This document shows, in pieces, positions 55,901 to 64,000 of a stretch of 64,000 nt of DNA; position 1 is the stretch's first letter, and every line of letters begins with the position of its first letter. The translations under genes were made by a program, and so were the position numbers. Origin of the DNA: Varroa destructor (lineage: Eukaryota; Arthropoda; Arachnida; Mesostigmata; Varroidae); contig NW_019211456.1 of the NCBI RefSeq assembly GCF_002443255.2, forward strand, positions 45,589,955 through 45,653,954. The letters are read 5' to 3'. Under the pieces are notes generated by a model. That model saw nothing but the letters and a program-made list of their open reading frames with translations. It did no database searches and was not told the origin of the DNA.

Positions 55901-58900
55901 AGGTTAAAACGAGAGATCAAAAGCAAAATGGGGTAACAGAAAGCTCTACCATTATTCATACAAAGGCGGTCATAGGACCTCCTAATCACTCTCGGCGCCA
56001 TGGGATTTCGTTTTCGCCCATAAGCACGCGTACACATACATACACACGGACATGCAGAAGGCGGAGGTGAAGGTAACCTTCACCATGCCATATTATGCAC
56101 TTTGCTTCACTCGATACACAGTGTCGTTGTTGTATTGGAGTACAACAATAATCAGTGGAAGTAGCAGTAGGGTATTTCTGTGGTTGTTTGCCTCTGTGCC
56201 AGTAAATGTGAGTTAGGGGCGTCGGGTTAGGTGGAAAGAAGATTGCAGGGTATAACGAGGGTAGCAAGTAGGGCAAGCGGTAAGTACACACCATAACCGC
56301 GACAGAGAGATGAAATAAGATTGAGACAAGTGAGGTATACATCCCTTTGTGAGCGCCTATCACGGCACCCGCTGCAGTTAGCGACGGAAGAGCACTAGAA
56401 TGGGGCAAAGGAAGCAGCGGCGACCTGCATTGAGAGATTGGTACGATGTTAAGGGGACCACGCTTCTTCGGTTAACCATATGTCATCATCAGAGGCAGCA
56501 GAAAAGCAGGAAGTTTGCAGAATGCGACTTGCGCACATGGCAAGAAAAATGGGGTATACTTTTGGGTGGATACCTTGAATGTTGGCTTGCCTGCCGGATA
56601 ACCTATTAACGATGAACTAAAACCAATTACACAAGCGCAGACATTTGGAAATCGATCAAAAGAAAGACGCCAGCGTCGTGATGGAGCGTTGACTGAAAAT
56701 GGATTCTAAATTGGGTACGAGTAAAACTACAAGAATACGCAACATACAATAATGGAGATAATTTGTCTCGAGAATTTTCTGATGCCACATGTCTGGAACG
56801 CAAAACCATTTCGACTAAAAAAGATAACTAGGAGTCCCGTAAGCAGAAAATAACGACATATTCGTCTGATTTGTTAGAAGCTATGTAAATGTATGCAAAG
56901 GGCATAATCTTCACGACACACTTTTAGTTTATATGGCGGAGCCATGTCTTTCACGGACCCATATTCCTTACGAAATCGAGGTTCATCGTGCATCTAAGAA
57001 TCATAGGTAGCATTATTATGTGGACAAGCAAGCTTCTGTTGATGTGTTATTGTTCACTGGACATCTCCCACTTCGTTATTCTCTCATCGGCGACAGACGG
57101 GCTCAGCCGCAGTCGTATGCCATAATCGTCTACATTTCCACAGAATGGCAACCGGATCTGTACGTAACTGAACTCCACTGCTTGCCTCAACTATAGGTTG
57201 CAAGCCATGTCAGACTACCACCCATTGTAATACCGATATCAGCAAAATTATACACTAACCAAACAGGCAGAACTCTGTCGCATGCCTTTTTTCATATCTC
57301 AATATACCAATATTCGAATAGCCTGTCCAACAACCTATCGCAACCCCAACTGTGTAGAATTTTGTGTTCTTTTATGAGTGTACACGTAAACTACAGCTTC
57401 ATCCTAAGGTCATGTCCTGAGAGGCAACGACAGTACGTACTATTATAAATTAAGATTGTTATTCAGCTTCAATCTAAAGCCGTTTCTAGTCTCTATGTGT
57501 TCACCTATCTCTCTTTATGTTACTGTTACACTTTCGCTCACGATGAACGTACGCTAACCTGCCGACACCCGTGGCGCTCTGCCCGTGCGACTGTTGCAGG
57601 TGGGCGCACACTTACACCAGCTGTCGATGTCGGGTATGGGCCTTACGCCAGGCTATTTGGGAGTAGCAGGGGCACGGGCCGACCTCGCAGCATTAGACCC
57701 CTCTGCGGTAGGCGGCTACGGAGGCGCGTCGTCAACGGGCGGCTGCTGGGCGTGTCCGCCAGAGCTGGCGGGTGTTGGAAGGAGCGCCGGTTCCGCAACG
57801 CCCTCCTGTGTCCAGACGACACTTGCAACGATCCCCTCGCTCGAGGAGCTCGATCACTTTGAGCTAGAAACTCGTAAAGCGCTGCTCAACGACGTGAGTA
57901 TTAGAGTGCAAATAGCTCTCATAACAATAATAGTTGTTTACCAGAAATAAATAGAAATAATTTAATATAGTAATATATAGTAATAGTAGTAATAAATTAT
58001 TTCTCTCACCCAGAGAAAAAAAGTTCCTAAATAAATGTCTCGCAACGATAATACTAGTTATACTTTTAACGTTAATCTAGGAATACAAGTTGTACTATAT
58101 AGATTAGAAATGGTGACCAGAAGTACATTAATCAAGTGGTATTTTAATAACAAACAACCAAAACTCCTTTGATCGGTAAATGCTCAACATCAAAATGTCT
58201 CGCGCTTATGCACCATATATAGATGGTGACAAAGGGAACTTGAACATAGTATATGGCTAAGTTGCTGTTATGTAATTATGAGTGTAGAAGTTTAACTGTT
58301 AAATTCGGCATAAAACTGAGTAGTTACGGCAGGTTTTTTGTACGAAAAGTATGCTAGCTTTCAAAAATATCGGTCCTGAGCTTTCCGTATATATTAAGTT
58401 AATGTATAATTAGTCCCAGTATGGATTTATTTCTTGATTTTCCAATACTTTCGTTTTCTAATAATAATTTATATATGTTTCTAGAAGGCGCGTTCGTGCT
58501 CTACAAAACTGTGTCATTTTTCCTAAATCAAGTAATCGAAAAAAAAACTCAGGATAGATGTGATCTAGACGACAAGAACTTCCATAACTTTTTAACATTG
58601 GAAAGAATGTGAAATAAGGCAAATATTAAAAGTCCTGTCCTTTATCATCTGACATGGTCCTTTAAGGCCCAAGATGAGGATAACATCTTGTGATTTTCGA
58701 CAATCGCTATTCTGTGCGCTAATTTTTTTTAGAGCTAAAAAAACCTTCTAAATGAGCATAAGCAAGTGAATGACTGAAAATCGGAAGCAATAAACAAAAT
58801 TGTTTGTTACTTGTGCATAAACCTACAATTTATATTAAAGTTAGCAGACTATGGAAGCACAGCATGGAAGTGTGGCGGCAACGGCAGTCTCAATACTTAC

Positions 58901-61900
58901 ATAGATTAGATACACTCCATGTCAGTTGCCGACCTTTCTCGGAGTTTTCTTAAAAGTTAACTTTGTCCATCCAACGTTCTTCGTTGATGAGCCGTTTACA
59001 TGGAATTCTCTATAGATTTTCGTTCTCTAGAAATTGCACATTCCTCGTTATACCTCGTACTCGATTTTGACTGCGTGGACCTATTCATACGAACTCAAAA
59101 TACCGCGTAATACCTTTATGCTTGTATGGGACAACTCCTCGTTTTCATTTATTTTCTCGCTCGCCACGAACCCAAAACGACGCGTAGGAACACTGGGCGA
59201 CGTTTGAAAAATCAGGCTCAGGGAGACTCCTTTAAAAATTTGAAGAAGTAGGTCGCAGCACGGCATCGATATGGTCAGAGAGCGGGGGAGGACGAGTCGA
59301 CAATGTGATAGGGTTTGGGTGCTCAGGCCAATGGAAAGAGAGGTCTGAGTTCACGCTGTGGATATGGCAGCCCTGACAGCGGTCATCAGACACGGTAAAC
59401 TACCACTATCATTGTTCCATTTGCGTTGCTGTCTTTTCATCCACCAGGCGCTGAATCTTCCCTCGCGCAGGGCCCGCACAGCAGGTTTTATAAAGATGAA
59501 AAATGTCGTATCAGTAGAAGATGCGTAGCGAGCGGTGAGAAGGTTGATGCTAGATGAAGCGGCGCGGGACCCGCTGCCGCTTGAGGAGAAGATAGAGGAG
59601 TACGAATCGAAAGTCGCTCACTTCACTTAAATGCGTCTCCGTTTCTTCGCCGTTCTAGCATTATAGTCACTGTTGGTGTCGTCGCTTTCCTTGGAATTTA
59701 TTTGTAGGGGCACGTATGGGTTTGCGATATACAAACACATAGGCACAATGGAGCCGATGGAGAGACGATGGCTACATCATTGCGTGCCTATATAGTTGAC
59801 AATGGCCGCCCCCGTTACCGCATAGCGGCAGAGTATGGTTTAATTTGGCCGCAAGCACGCCAAAGTCATACACTTTAATCTGCTATTGCTGCCGTGATTT
59901 TGCTCACCGACCATATCTCTCTGCAAAAAAGCTTTTGCTTTTTGATCTCTTTCCCAAAACAAGATCGCATCAACGCAGCGTCTACAAAACAGACAGAGGA
60001 TCCTAAATCAAGGATTGAGAGGAAGACTTTGTTTGTTCTAGACTCGTATATTCTTTCTCGGTCCGTTTTCGGAAAGACTTTTCTGCGCATATTCGATGAA
60101 GCCGTCTCTTGTTGGGCCTGTGCAGACTGCCTGAAAGGCGTGATACAATACGGGTGGTAATAATTGCTTTTTGTAGGCTTCATACTCGTTCGTAGTCCAC
60201 TGTTGGTCCATCTAGGCTTCTATGCTTAATCGCTATGGCAAGCGGCAAATTGAAACAGCAAAGGACCAATACTATATGCACAAATAAACAACATATGATG
60301 TGGGGGTGAGGGCGGATTGTGGGGTGCAATCGTGAGGGCTCACACCAGCTGCTCAATATATCGAGAAGAATAATAAATAATAAAAACGCAAGCAGACCGC
60401 GCCTATTGAGAAACCTGTTTTAGGCTCTATGTATGTGTTTATCGAAAGGCTTTTCTTCTAATTTTAATACATGCCAAGTCTCGTTTTGAAAGTTAAGTCT
60501 TCTTAACCACTGCTGAGATGTTTTGAACAGCAGAGGTGCACTTTAATGTAATTGTCATTGATCCTAATTACCGTGACGAGAGCCTAATCACGCCAATAAG
60601 AATACCAAGTATGCAAACAGGTATTGTGGCCACACTCAGCCGCGGAAAACGATTTACGACTGGTTTGGCATGAATGCCTCAGGTTTGTAAAGCCTAGGTG
60701 AGAAAATACTCTAAAATAAAATAATGAGGAGTAAAACTTAAAAGCTGACTTAATTTTTTCTGTTAGTCATATGTAACAATTTCGACCTGTGCGTCCTATA
60801 GGTGGACGCAAACTGTATCTGACATGACACCTAGGTGCTAAGTTAGGTCTTTAACTAATGCAGATTACCACTCTGTGAGAACGCAGAGTCTGTTCATCAA
60901 CGCAGCGCTCAACCCCCTCGGATCACCCGTACGAACCCTTTGTCGAAATGTTTCATAGGAAACATGGACGGTAAACAAATGCTTACCATTTAAATAAATA
61001 GTTGCGATAGCGTTTAAACATAACTAACTGGTTGTGTTTGACAAGTTTATTACTAGATAAACAATTAATTACAAAATACTTACATCAGCACAGCAACCTT
61101 AATTACTCAGCTGGCAAACAATGATTCTCTCAACAACCATAAAAGCATTGAAGCAAACGGAAGCAACATAGGGATTAATACCGAGTAACCTATAAATAAT
61201 CGCTTTGATCCGCTCTAATTGATATATATATAATACAATGAAGATATTGCATGCCATGACCTGGGTCATGTCGACTAATATAAACGCTGATAACGATCCG
61301 TCAGGGTTTAACAGGCAGTCCTTGCTGCTTTTCGACAGCTTGAAATAAAGCTGAGTATGTCCTGTACATACAAGTAGAGTGGCGGGTAGTGATTTGTTAG
61401 TTCGCTGCCAATATTTCTCCTTTTTGGCGAAAAAAGACCCCCATTCCTACAGACAGGCAGACAGAGGAAGCACTGCCTTGACCTGAATCGTTGACATAGC
61501 TTGTGATCTCTGAAGTATTATCTCCTACCTTATTCGATATGACATACGAGGAGAACAAAAAGTTGTTCAACGATTGCGGCAACTGTTTATATTGTACGTA
61601 AGAGGGATTAGAAACAATCCCAGCGCGCGGCATTTGAATAGCAACACCCTTATGCCTGTCAGTGCTAAAGCCTCGTTCAACCTGTGAACGAAAAAAAAAA
61701 GTAGCGGACCAGGTAGCTTATCGACTACACCAAAATCTCTCTGTAAGTTTTCTTTTGAGTAGAAAGAAAGCAAGGTAAACTCGTTGAAGTAGCACTCAAA
61801 TATGTTACAAACAAAAACAAATTAAATTCGTTGGTAACACCAGGCCAAATATATTTTACTCCAAAGTATCGAGGACTTAAGACGGCCAGTAAGTATAAAA

Positions 61901-63444
61901 AGTGCACAAAAAGTCTCAAAGGACTTGTTGTTGAAGCTGATTTGGACAACTCAATTGACACTATACCCCTTAAGACAGTCGGTTATTTCTATAAAAAAAT
62001 ATCCAGCTTTTTTAAAAATGGCTTTTCGGTACCTTTGAATGAGTTTTTAAAATTCATTATTATTATTAGAGAAGTATTCAGTCTTGCTTTTCAAAATTTT
62101 CCTCGCATTTTTTGGAAGCCTGATGAAAACTGGCAATAACATAAACCGTCGATTTCGGACAAAGAAAGAAGTTTATAACCCTCGTCCCGCGTAAACGCAT
62201 TAGATAATAGTTAACTTTCGCTCAAATTCAGTTAATGACACATCTTTTTTTGCCATGACAAGCTTGTCGTTTTGTCCTAAAAAAGAAAAATGGCTTTCTT
62301 GTAGTACCAAGTGTAGCAAGTGGGTGCATATCGGGAGCGATAAGTAGTTCGCCGAAATATGTCCTAACTAGGATGTTTCATTTAACAATACATATATGTA
62401 CATATATATTTTAGAATACAGGCTTGGTTTGTCTTTTATTTGACTAACAATCGAGCATTTGTGGCCTGGTTTAATGGCAGAAGTGGCGTCAGTTGTTCGA
62501 CAAGTTTGATCCTGAAGGCTTCGGTGAAATTCCATGGGACGACTTCCTTCGTGCGCTGGACACGCCCGAATTTGAGGAGAGCATCGACTGTACAAAGCGG
62601 GAACTATTTCGATTGAAAGCTCAAGATCGGAGGACCAATGCCATTACTTTCGACGAGTTTATCGCTGTGGTTAGTATTTGCCATTCCCTGCAATCTGCGT
62701 AGAAGTAAAATGACTTAGTACAAGGCGCCTAGATTTAATTATCCTCTAACCCAGTATGTCGTATTTGCAAGATTTAATCTACAATGGATAATGTTATACT
62801 AACGTTATTGAACACCTAACGTCATGTGGATGCTATTGGAATAAGCAAGTGACACTTGTCTTATATAATTGTTTGCTAGTTCTCCATGTTTTTCTTTATT
62901 ATAATGTATTCGATCTTCTCCCTGATACAGTTTGTAACGAAAGCTATATATATATATATCTAAATTCAAATATATATGCAAAGCGGGATGAGGGTACCAT
63001 TTTCGTTTGTTTGGTCGTGCCAATTCTAACTTCTACGATATCGGTATCACTAATAGTTTTCTGACGACTTTCATGGACCTTATCAGATGACCCGCAAGCG
63101 AACGCGTTCGCTTGAGATGGCGGTACATCAACGCGACTCATGCGGCTCACTATGGATGCAGTCGCAACAACAGGCACCAACGCTGCAGATGGAGGTCATG
63201 CACGGACCGGTGAATATGGCCACCCTCAGCGCTATGGGCGGCCACCTGCAGAACATGCAGGCGTTGCAGAGCGTTGGCGGAATACAAACGCTTCCACACT
63301 CGTTGGGCCGTCAGATGGGAACGATGTCGCAGTTAGCGGCGGCGCATCCCGGCGGGCTGGTTAGCCACGTATGCACCGGGGGGGCACATTCGCAGCAGGG
63401 CACGCCAAGTCATCACGTCTGTGCTCATGTTCATCAGTCTAATG
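13759..63444 (+). CDS. Multi-exon gene, 5' part: EF-hand rhomboid-family intramembrane protease (RHBDL/Rhomboid-4 type)
   Basis: This is the span of the gene model; exons are listed separately. The model joins 13759-13912, 45377-45540, 48908-49016, 52625-52936, 54636-54937, 57600-57893, 62481-62669 and 63087-63444, giving 627 codons plus one base in one frame, open at the right end. Every junction has a GT donor and AG acceptor and the phases match (1,0,1,1,0,0,0, then 1 at the last donor). Identity rests on residues 446-525: an EF-hand pair followed by a KRTRS motif, which resembles the cytosolic N-terminus of RHBDL3-like rhomboids as I recall it. Members of that family are polytopic membrane serine proteases that cut single-pass proteins such as EGF-receptor ligands, and in Drosophila Rhomboid-4 the EF-hands are reported to make activity calcium-responsive. 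The catalytic Ser/His membrane domain is not in the window, so the protease assignment is inferred. Exons 3-8 are much better supported than exons 1 and 2. Confidence 0.7.
16030..16053. repeat. (TTAA)n / (AATT)n tandem repeat
   Basis: About six units of a TTAA tetranucleotide in tandem, in AT-rich DNA. Confidence 0.9.
17532..17545. repeat. C14 homopolymer
   Basis: Fourteen C in a row in otherwise mixed sequence. Confidence 0.95.
18556..18569. repeat. G14 homopolymer
   Basis: Fourteen G in a row, in a locally purine-rich stretch. Confidence 0.95.
25080..25760 (-). mobile_element. Decayed LINE (non-LTR retrotransposon) reverse transcriptase
   Basis: Reading the minus strand from about 25721 gives MAIVIPQGKSDPTPPSSWRG followed by ITNPGVYYKLLLACIEA, the finger/palm pattern of LINE reverse transcriptases (Pro-Lys/Gln-Gly-Lys, Trp-Arg-Gly-Ile, Tyr-Lys-Leu). 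After stops and a frame change it continues through GLSKKRTRE to VFVDFRVNIDSAPRVLF and AKTGMSMNVPNFF, which matches the motif A region (Phe-x-Asp-Phe-x-x-x-x-Asp-Ser-x-x-Arg). A third piece at 25276-25088 may be a thumb-like C-terminal part. The catalytic Tyr-x-Asp-Asp motif was not found. Stops and frame changes show it is dead. The clade is not assigned. Confidence 0.72.
25761..27460 (-). mobile_element. Probable 5' part of the same LINE remnant
   Basis: Directly upstream of the reverse transcriptase on the minus strand lie open pieces at 27419-27138, 26622-26368 and 26065-25811, separated by stops and frame changes. Their order and strand fit the endonuclease and linker part of a LINE ORF. 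The motifs are too eroded for me to identify an endonuclease catalytic residue. The 5' limit is a guess from where minus-strand open pieces fade out. Confidence 0.42.
38400..38606 (+). CDS. Small unrecognised ORF or exon
   Basis: An ATG at 38400 opens 68 codons in a longer frame that is open from 38262. The protein starts MQFPLGRAPAYGYEKDGREL, has a charged middle (Glu/Arg-rich, ITNEIIAEEENHRR) and ends DPKYYK. The charged, non-repetitive composition and Glu/Lys balance look more like real protein than the neighbouring frames. I do not recognise the family. It could be the last exon of a gene whose other exons I cannot see, a processed pseudogene of a small protein, or chance. There is no poly(A) tract after the stop to show retroposition. 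It sits on the same strand as the rhomboid gene, in its modelled first intron. Confidence 0.3.
   Translation: MQFPLGRAPAYGYEKDGRELVKISPLVGLPEQRVTEAERNRITNEIIAEEENHRRAETGASFDPKYYK
41972..41989. repeat. Perfect 18-bp palindrome ATATCGAAATTTCGATAT
   Basis: The sequence equals its own reverse complement over 18 bases. Two further CGAT-containing sites (TCGATCGA and TCGATAT) follow within 35 bases. Function unknown; it may be a protein-binding site or chance. Confidence 0.85.
43380..43728 (-). pseudogene. Possible Ty3/gypsy-type gag remnant
   Basis: The minus-strand frame from 43728 to 43450 (92 codons) contains FKECARRSDWLQEWGRACTVEELTREGQLVI in segments: a Phe-x-x-x-x-x-Arg helix, then Trp-Leu-x-x-Trp, then VEEL and QLVI. 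This resembles the helical capsid pattern (Phe/Tyr...Arg...Leu...Trp...EEL...QLxL) of gag proteins in Ty3/gypsy elements. After a stop, the next codons read IYWKRLSTYPVIVRL, compatible with the following helix. The plus strand is also open here (43582-43779), so chance cannot be excluded. No zinc knuckle or pol was found nearby. Confidence 0.33.
45377..45540 (+). CDS. Candidate exon 2, Ser/Pro-rich N-terminal segment
   Basis: A pyrimidine-rich tract ending TTTTGTTTTCTAG precedes 45377. The following frame is open and GC-rich against AT-rich surroundings. It reads ARLNRIIGGVADNCVRADGP, then a Ser/Pro-rich stretch ending near SAQAPASSV. The donor used in the model is TT|GTAACG at 45541, only a fair match to consensus, but it leaves phase 0, which fits exon 3. 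A second GT at 45582 (GG|GTAGAC) would leave phase 2 and bring exon 4 into a frame with an early stop. There is no in-frame Met, so translation must start upstream. Residues would be about 52-106 of the model. No domain is recognised. Confidence 0.42.
45541..48907 (+). other. Intron 2
   Basis: A 3.4 kb gap between candidate exon 2 and exon 3. It is AT-rich up to about 46.6 kb and then GC-richer to about 48.4 kb. In the GC-richer part several frames are open on both strands (up to 197 codons at 47231-47824), which I read as low stop density rather than genes. Confidence 0.5.
48908..49016 (+). CDS. Exon 3, Pro/Gly/acidic linker segment
   Basis: The exon lies between TTTGCAG at 48901-48907 and the donor GTAGGT at 49017. 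Frame 48908 gives 36 codons plus one base, starting VEQTPEKDAGGDAAGKEGVP and ending in a Pro run (NATPPPG across the junction). Another frame is also open here, but only this one ends in phase 1 and joins exon 4 without a stop. Composition (Gly, Ala, Pro, Glu, Lys) suggests a disordered linker in the cytosolic N-terminus, residues about 107-142 of the model. No domain is recognised. Confidence 0.62.
49017..52624 (+). other. Intron 3
   Basis: A 3.6 kb intron, GTAGGT to TATTACAG. Overlapping open frames on both strands (for example 49265-49774 plus, 50598-51035 minus) show no domains. Nothing else is recognised. Confidence 0.65.
52625..52936 (+). CDS. Exon 4, Ser/Arg-rich N-terminal segment
   Basis: The acceptor TATTACAG ends at 52624 and follows a T-rich tract; the donor is GTACGA at 52937. 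Joined in phase 1 from exon 3 the frame reads GIPPNVTYIEPLANLDLTAT, then an Arg cluster (ARRRRVHYADPP) and a Ser/Thr/Asp-rich stretch ending QSPYIS. It contributes about 104 residues (143-246 of the model). The Arg cluster and many Ser/Thr residues could be phosphorylation or basic-binding sites, but no named domain is visible. A second frame is open from 52709, but its upstream codons contain stops and it does not join exon 3. The Tyr/Pro-containing start (PPNVTYIEPL) looks more ordered than the rest and may be a short conserved motif. Confidence 0.7.
52937..54635 (+). other. Intron 4
   Basis: A 1.7 kb intron, GTACGA to TGTTGCAG. Mostly AT-rich, with no recognisable feature. Confidence 0.7.
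54636..54937 (+). CDS. Exon 5, Pro/Gln-rich segment
   Basis: The acceptor TATGTTGCAG ends at 54635 and the donor GTACGT starts at 54938. The phase-1 join from exon 4 gives SVVDIASHFAAQSGSGG and then a run dominated by Pro, Gln, Met and Ser, including PPPQVPQMPQIPQAPPQVG, a QQQQ run and a final DQN-rich piece ending AATHFQ. It adds about 101 residues (247-347 of the model) and ends in phase 0. The pattern is typical of a disordered Pro/Gln-rich region that might bind SH3 or WW domains; that is inference from composition only. The GC and codon character contrast sharply with the flanking introns, which supports a real exon. Confidence 0.8.
54938..57599 (+). other. Intron 5
   Basis: A 2.7 kb intron, GTACGT to TGTTGCAG, containing a G13 run. 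A 175-codon frame at 55543-56070 runs through the G tract and has no recognisable domain. Confidence 0.75.
55879..55891. repeat. G13 homopolymer
   Basis: Thirteen G in a row after a GGTGGGTGGGAGGGATG lead, so the plus strand has several adjacent G tracts. It lies in intron 5. Confidence 0.93.
57600..57893 (+). CDS. Exon 6, Gly/Ala/Ser-rich segment leading into the EF-hand region
   Basis: The acceptor CTGTTGCAG ends at 57599 and the donor GTGAGT at 57894 is a strong match. The phase-0 frame begins VGAHLHQLSMSGMGLTPGYL, continues through a Gly/Ala-rich stretch with three Cys residues, and ends with a more ordered acidic helix-like piece (IPSLEELDHFELETRKALLND). It covers about 98 residues (348-445 of the model). 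The last 20 or so residues are charged and amphipathic and sit directly before the EF-hand exon, so they may form the helix entering that domain. A second frame is also open across most of the exon, but it does not match the phases of its neighbours. Confidence 0.84.
57894..62480 (+). other. Intron 6
   Basis: A 4.6 kb intron, GTGAGT to AATGGCAG, AT-rich. At about 61.4-62.1 kb open frames overlap on both strands and may be an old, unidentified repeat. No gene is recognised. Confidence 0.78.
62481..62669 (+). CDS. Exon 7, EF-hand pair of the rhomboid N-terminus
   Basis: The acceptor TTTAATGGCAG ends at 62480 and the donor GTTAGT starts at 62670; both borders are phase 0. The exon gives exactly 63 residues (446-508), beginning KWRQLFDKFDPEGFGEIPWD. 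The first EF loop is D455-D466, with acidic residues at loop positions 1, 3 and 12, Gly at 6 and Ile at 8. The second loop, Q493-E504, keeps Ile at 8 and Glu at 12 but has Gln, Arg and Thr at positions 1, 3 and 5, so it is unlikely to bind calcium normally. The pattern W-x-x-LFD-x-FDP-x-x-x-G-x-I, then KRE, then I-T-F-D-E-F, matches RHBDL3-type rhomboids as I recall them. This is the exon that identifies the gene. Confidence 0.92.
62670..63086 (+). other. Intron 7
   Basis: A 417 bp phase-0 intron, GTTAGT to CTTATCAG, AT-rich with a short (TA)n run near 62945. It separates the EF-hand exon from the KRxRS exon. Confidence 0.85.
63087..63444 (+). CDS. Exon 8, KRxRS motif and Gln/His/Met/Gly-rich spacer
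   Basis: The acceptor ACCTTATCAG ends at 63086 and the donor GTGAGT starts at 63445. The phase-0 frame starts MTRKRTRSLEMAVHQRDS, which completes the EF-hand: RHBDL1/3-type proteins have a closely similar Met-Ser-x-Lys-Arg-Ser-x-Ser-Phe stretch here. After that the sequence departs from the family and becomes rich in Gln, Met, Gly and His (for example LPHSLGRQMGTMSQLAAAH and HHVCAHVHQSNG), with three Cys in the second half. It adds 119 residues and ends in phase 1. In vertebrate relatives a short helical link leads directly to the first membrane segment, so this looks like a lineage-specific insertion or an optional exon. The gene must continue past 64,000. Confidence 0.87.
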
Positions 63445-64000
63445 GTGAGTCTAACGCCGACGTTGGGGGGATGGTGAGGTCAGGAACTGACAACACGAAT
63501 CACGCCAGGAAAACGTGATCCTTTAAACCGTATTCTTATGACATCTTTTATCCGTATTAAATAAGTTAATAAAAAGTCACTTTTCGTCGCATCCACACCC
63601 CTTAGAAACATGTTAGGATACACAAACCCAGTATGCAGTCGTTTATCTCGAACAGTAATCTGCCGTATCCTGTGTTGCAACTGCATACATACTACCATAG
63701 ATTTTACGACTTGTTTGTTTAACAAGTATATATATAGGCAATCATATAATTGGCTTTATATAGTGTATTTTTCCAAGGCGCGTACTCGTCCATTACTAGC
63801 ATGGATAGAGTGAACATAGTGTGGCTAAAAGTTAAGTATCAGTAAGTAACAATATCAGCGAGTAAGTTAATACGAACGGTTATAGTACCGCACAGAGCAT
63901 GTTCCTAATATGAATCGTAGTTTTTCCGCTGTTTAAAGAAAGCCTGCAAAATTTACTCAAGGCCTTTTTTTGTGGTTTTGATGTAGTTAAATTCTACGTA
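63445..64000 (+). other. Start of intron 8, running off the window
   Basis: Begins with the strong donor GTGAGT after a phase-1 codon. The rest is AT-rich with stops in all plus frames. No further exon is seen before the edge. Confidence 0.75.

Noticed and set aside
55543..56070. 175-codon plus-strand ORF in intron 5
   Set aside because: It reads through a G13 run, has mixed composition and no recognisable domain, and lies between well-supported exons.
1..64000. tRNA, rRNA, CRISPR or operon-like structures
   Set aside because: No cloverleaf box pattern, rRNA-like sequence, regularly spaced direct repeats or tightly packed same-strand ORFs were seen by eye.

Overview
The window looks like animal (metazoan) nuclear DNA with large introns. 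There is no operon structure, no long intact intergenic ORF and no ribosome-binding-site pattern. Small GC-richer exons with GT/AG borders sit in AT-rich non-coding DNA full of short homopolymers, simple repeats and decayed retroelements. The one recognisable protein resembles animal rhomboid proteases of the RHBDL1/RHBDL3 and insect Rhomboid-4 type. An arthropod is the best guess, and a mite or tick is possible. That placement is inference only.

Main content: the 5' part of one plus-strand gene. Six exons between 48.9 and 63.4 kb join in a single reading frame with matching splice phases. They encode a long Pro/Gln/Gly-rich, probably disordered region, then a pair of EF-hands ending in a Lys-Arg-x-Arg-Ser motif, then a Gln/His/Met/Gly-rich spacer. 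The EF-hand exon and the start of the next align well, from memory, with the N-terminal EF-hand region of RHBDL3-type rhomboids. The membrane protease domain should lie beyond the right edge. A further exon at 45.4 kb and a possible first coding exon at 13.8 kb fit in phase upstream, which would give a first intron of about 31 kb. These two are tentative.

Layout: 1-12.8 kb is gene-poor, AT-rich sequence with a 100-N assembly gap and a decayed Ty3/gypsy-like integrase fragment. At 12.8-13.9 kb there is a GC-richer, CAG-rich block ending in a strong splice donor, a candidate promoter, 5' UTR and first exon. From 13.9 to 45.4 kb is mostly non-coding sequence (intron 1 in this model). It holds a minus-strand LINE reverse transcriptase remnant near 25-27 kb, a small unrecognised ORF at 38.4 kb and a possible minus-strand gag remnant near 43.5 kb. 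From 45.4 kb to the end are exons 2-8 and their introns.

No CRISPR array, tRNA, rRNA or intact mobile element was recognised by eye. I did not find a wholly new biological system. The most interesting feature is the unusual architecture of the EF-hand rhomboid gene: a very long low-complexity N-terminus and an insertion after the EF-hands.
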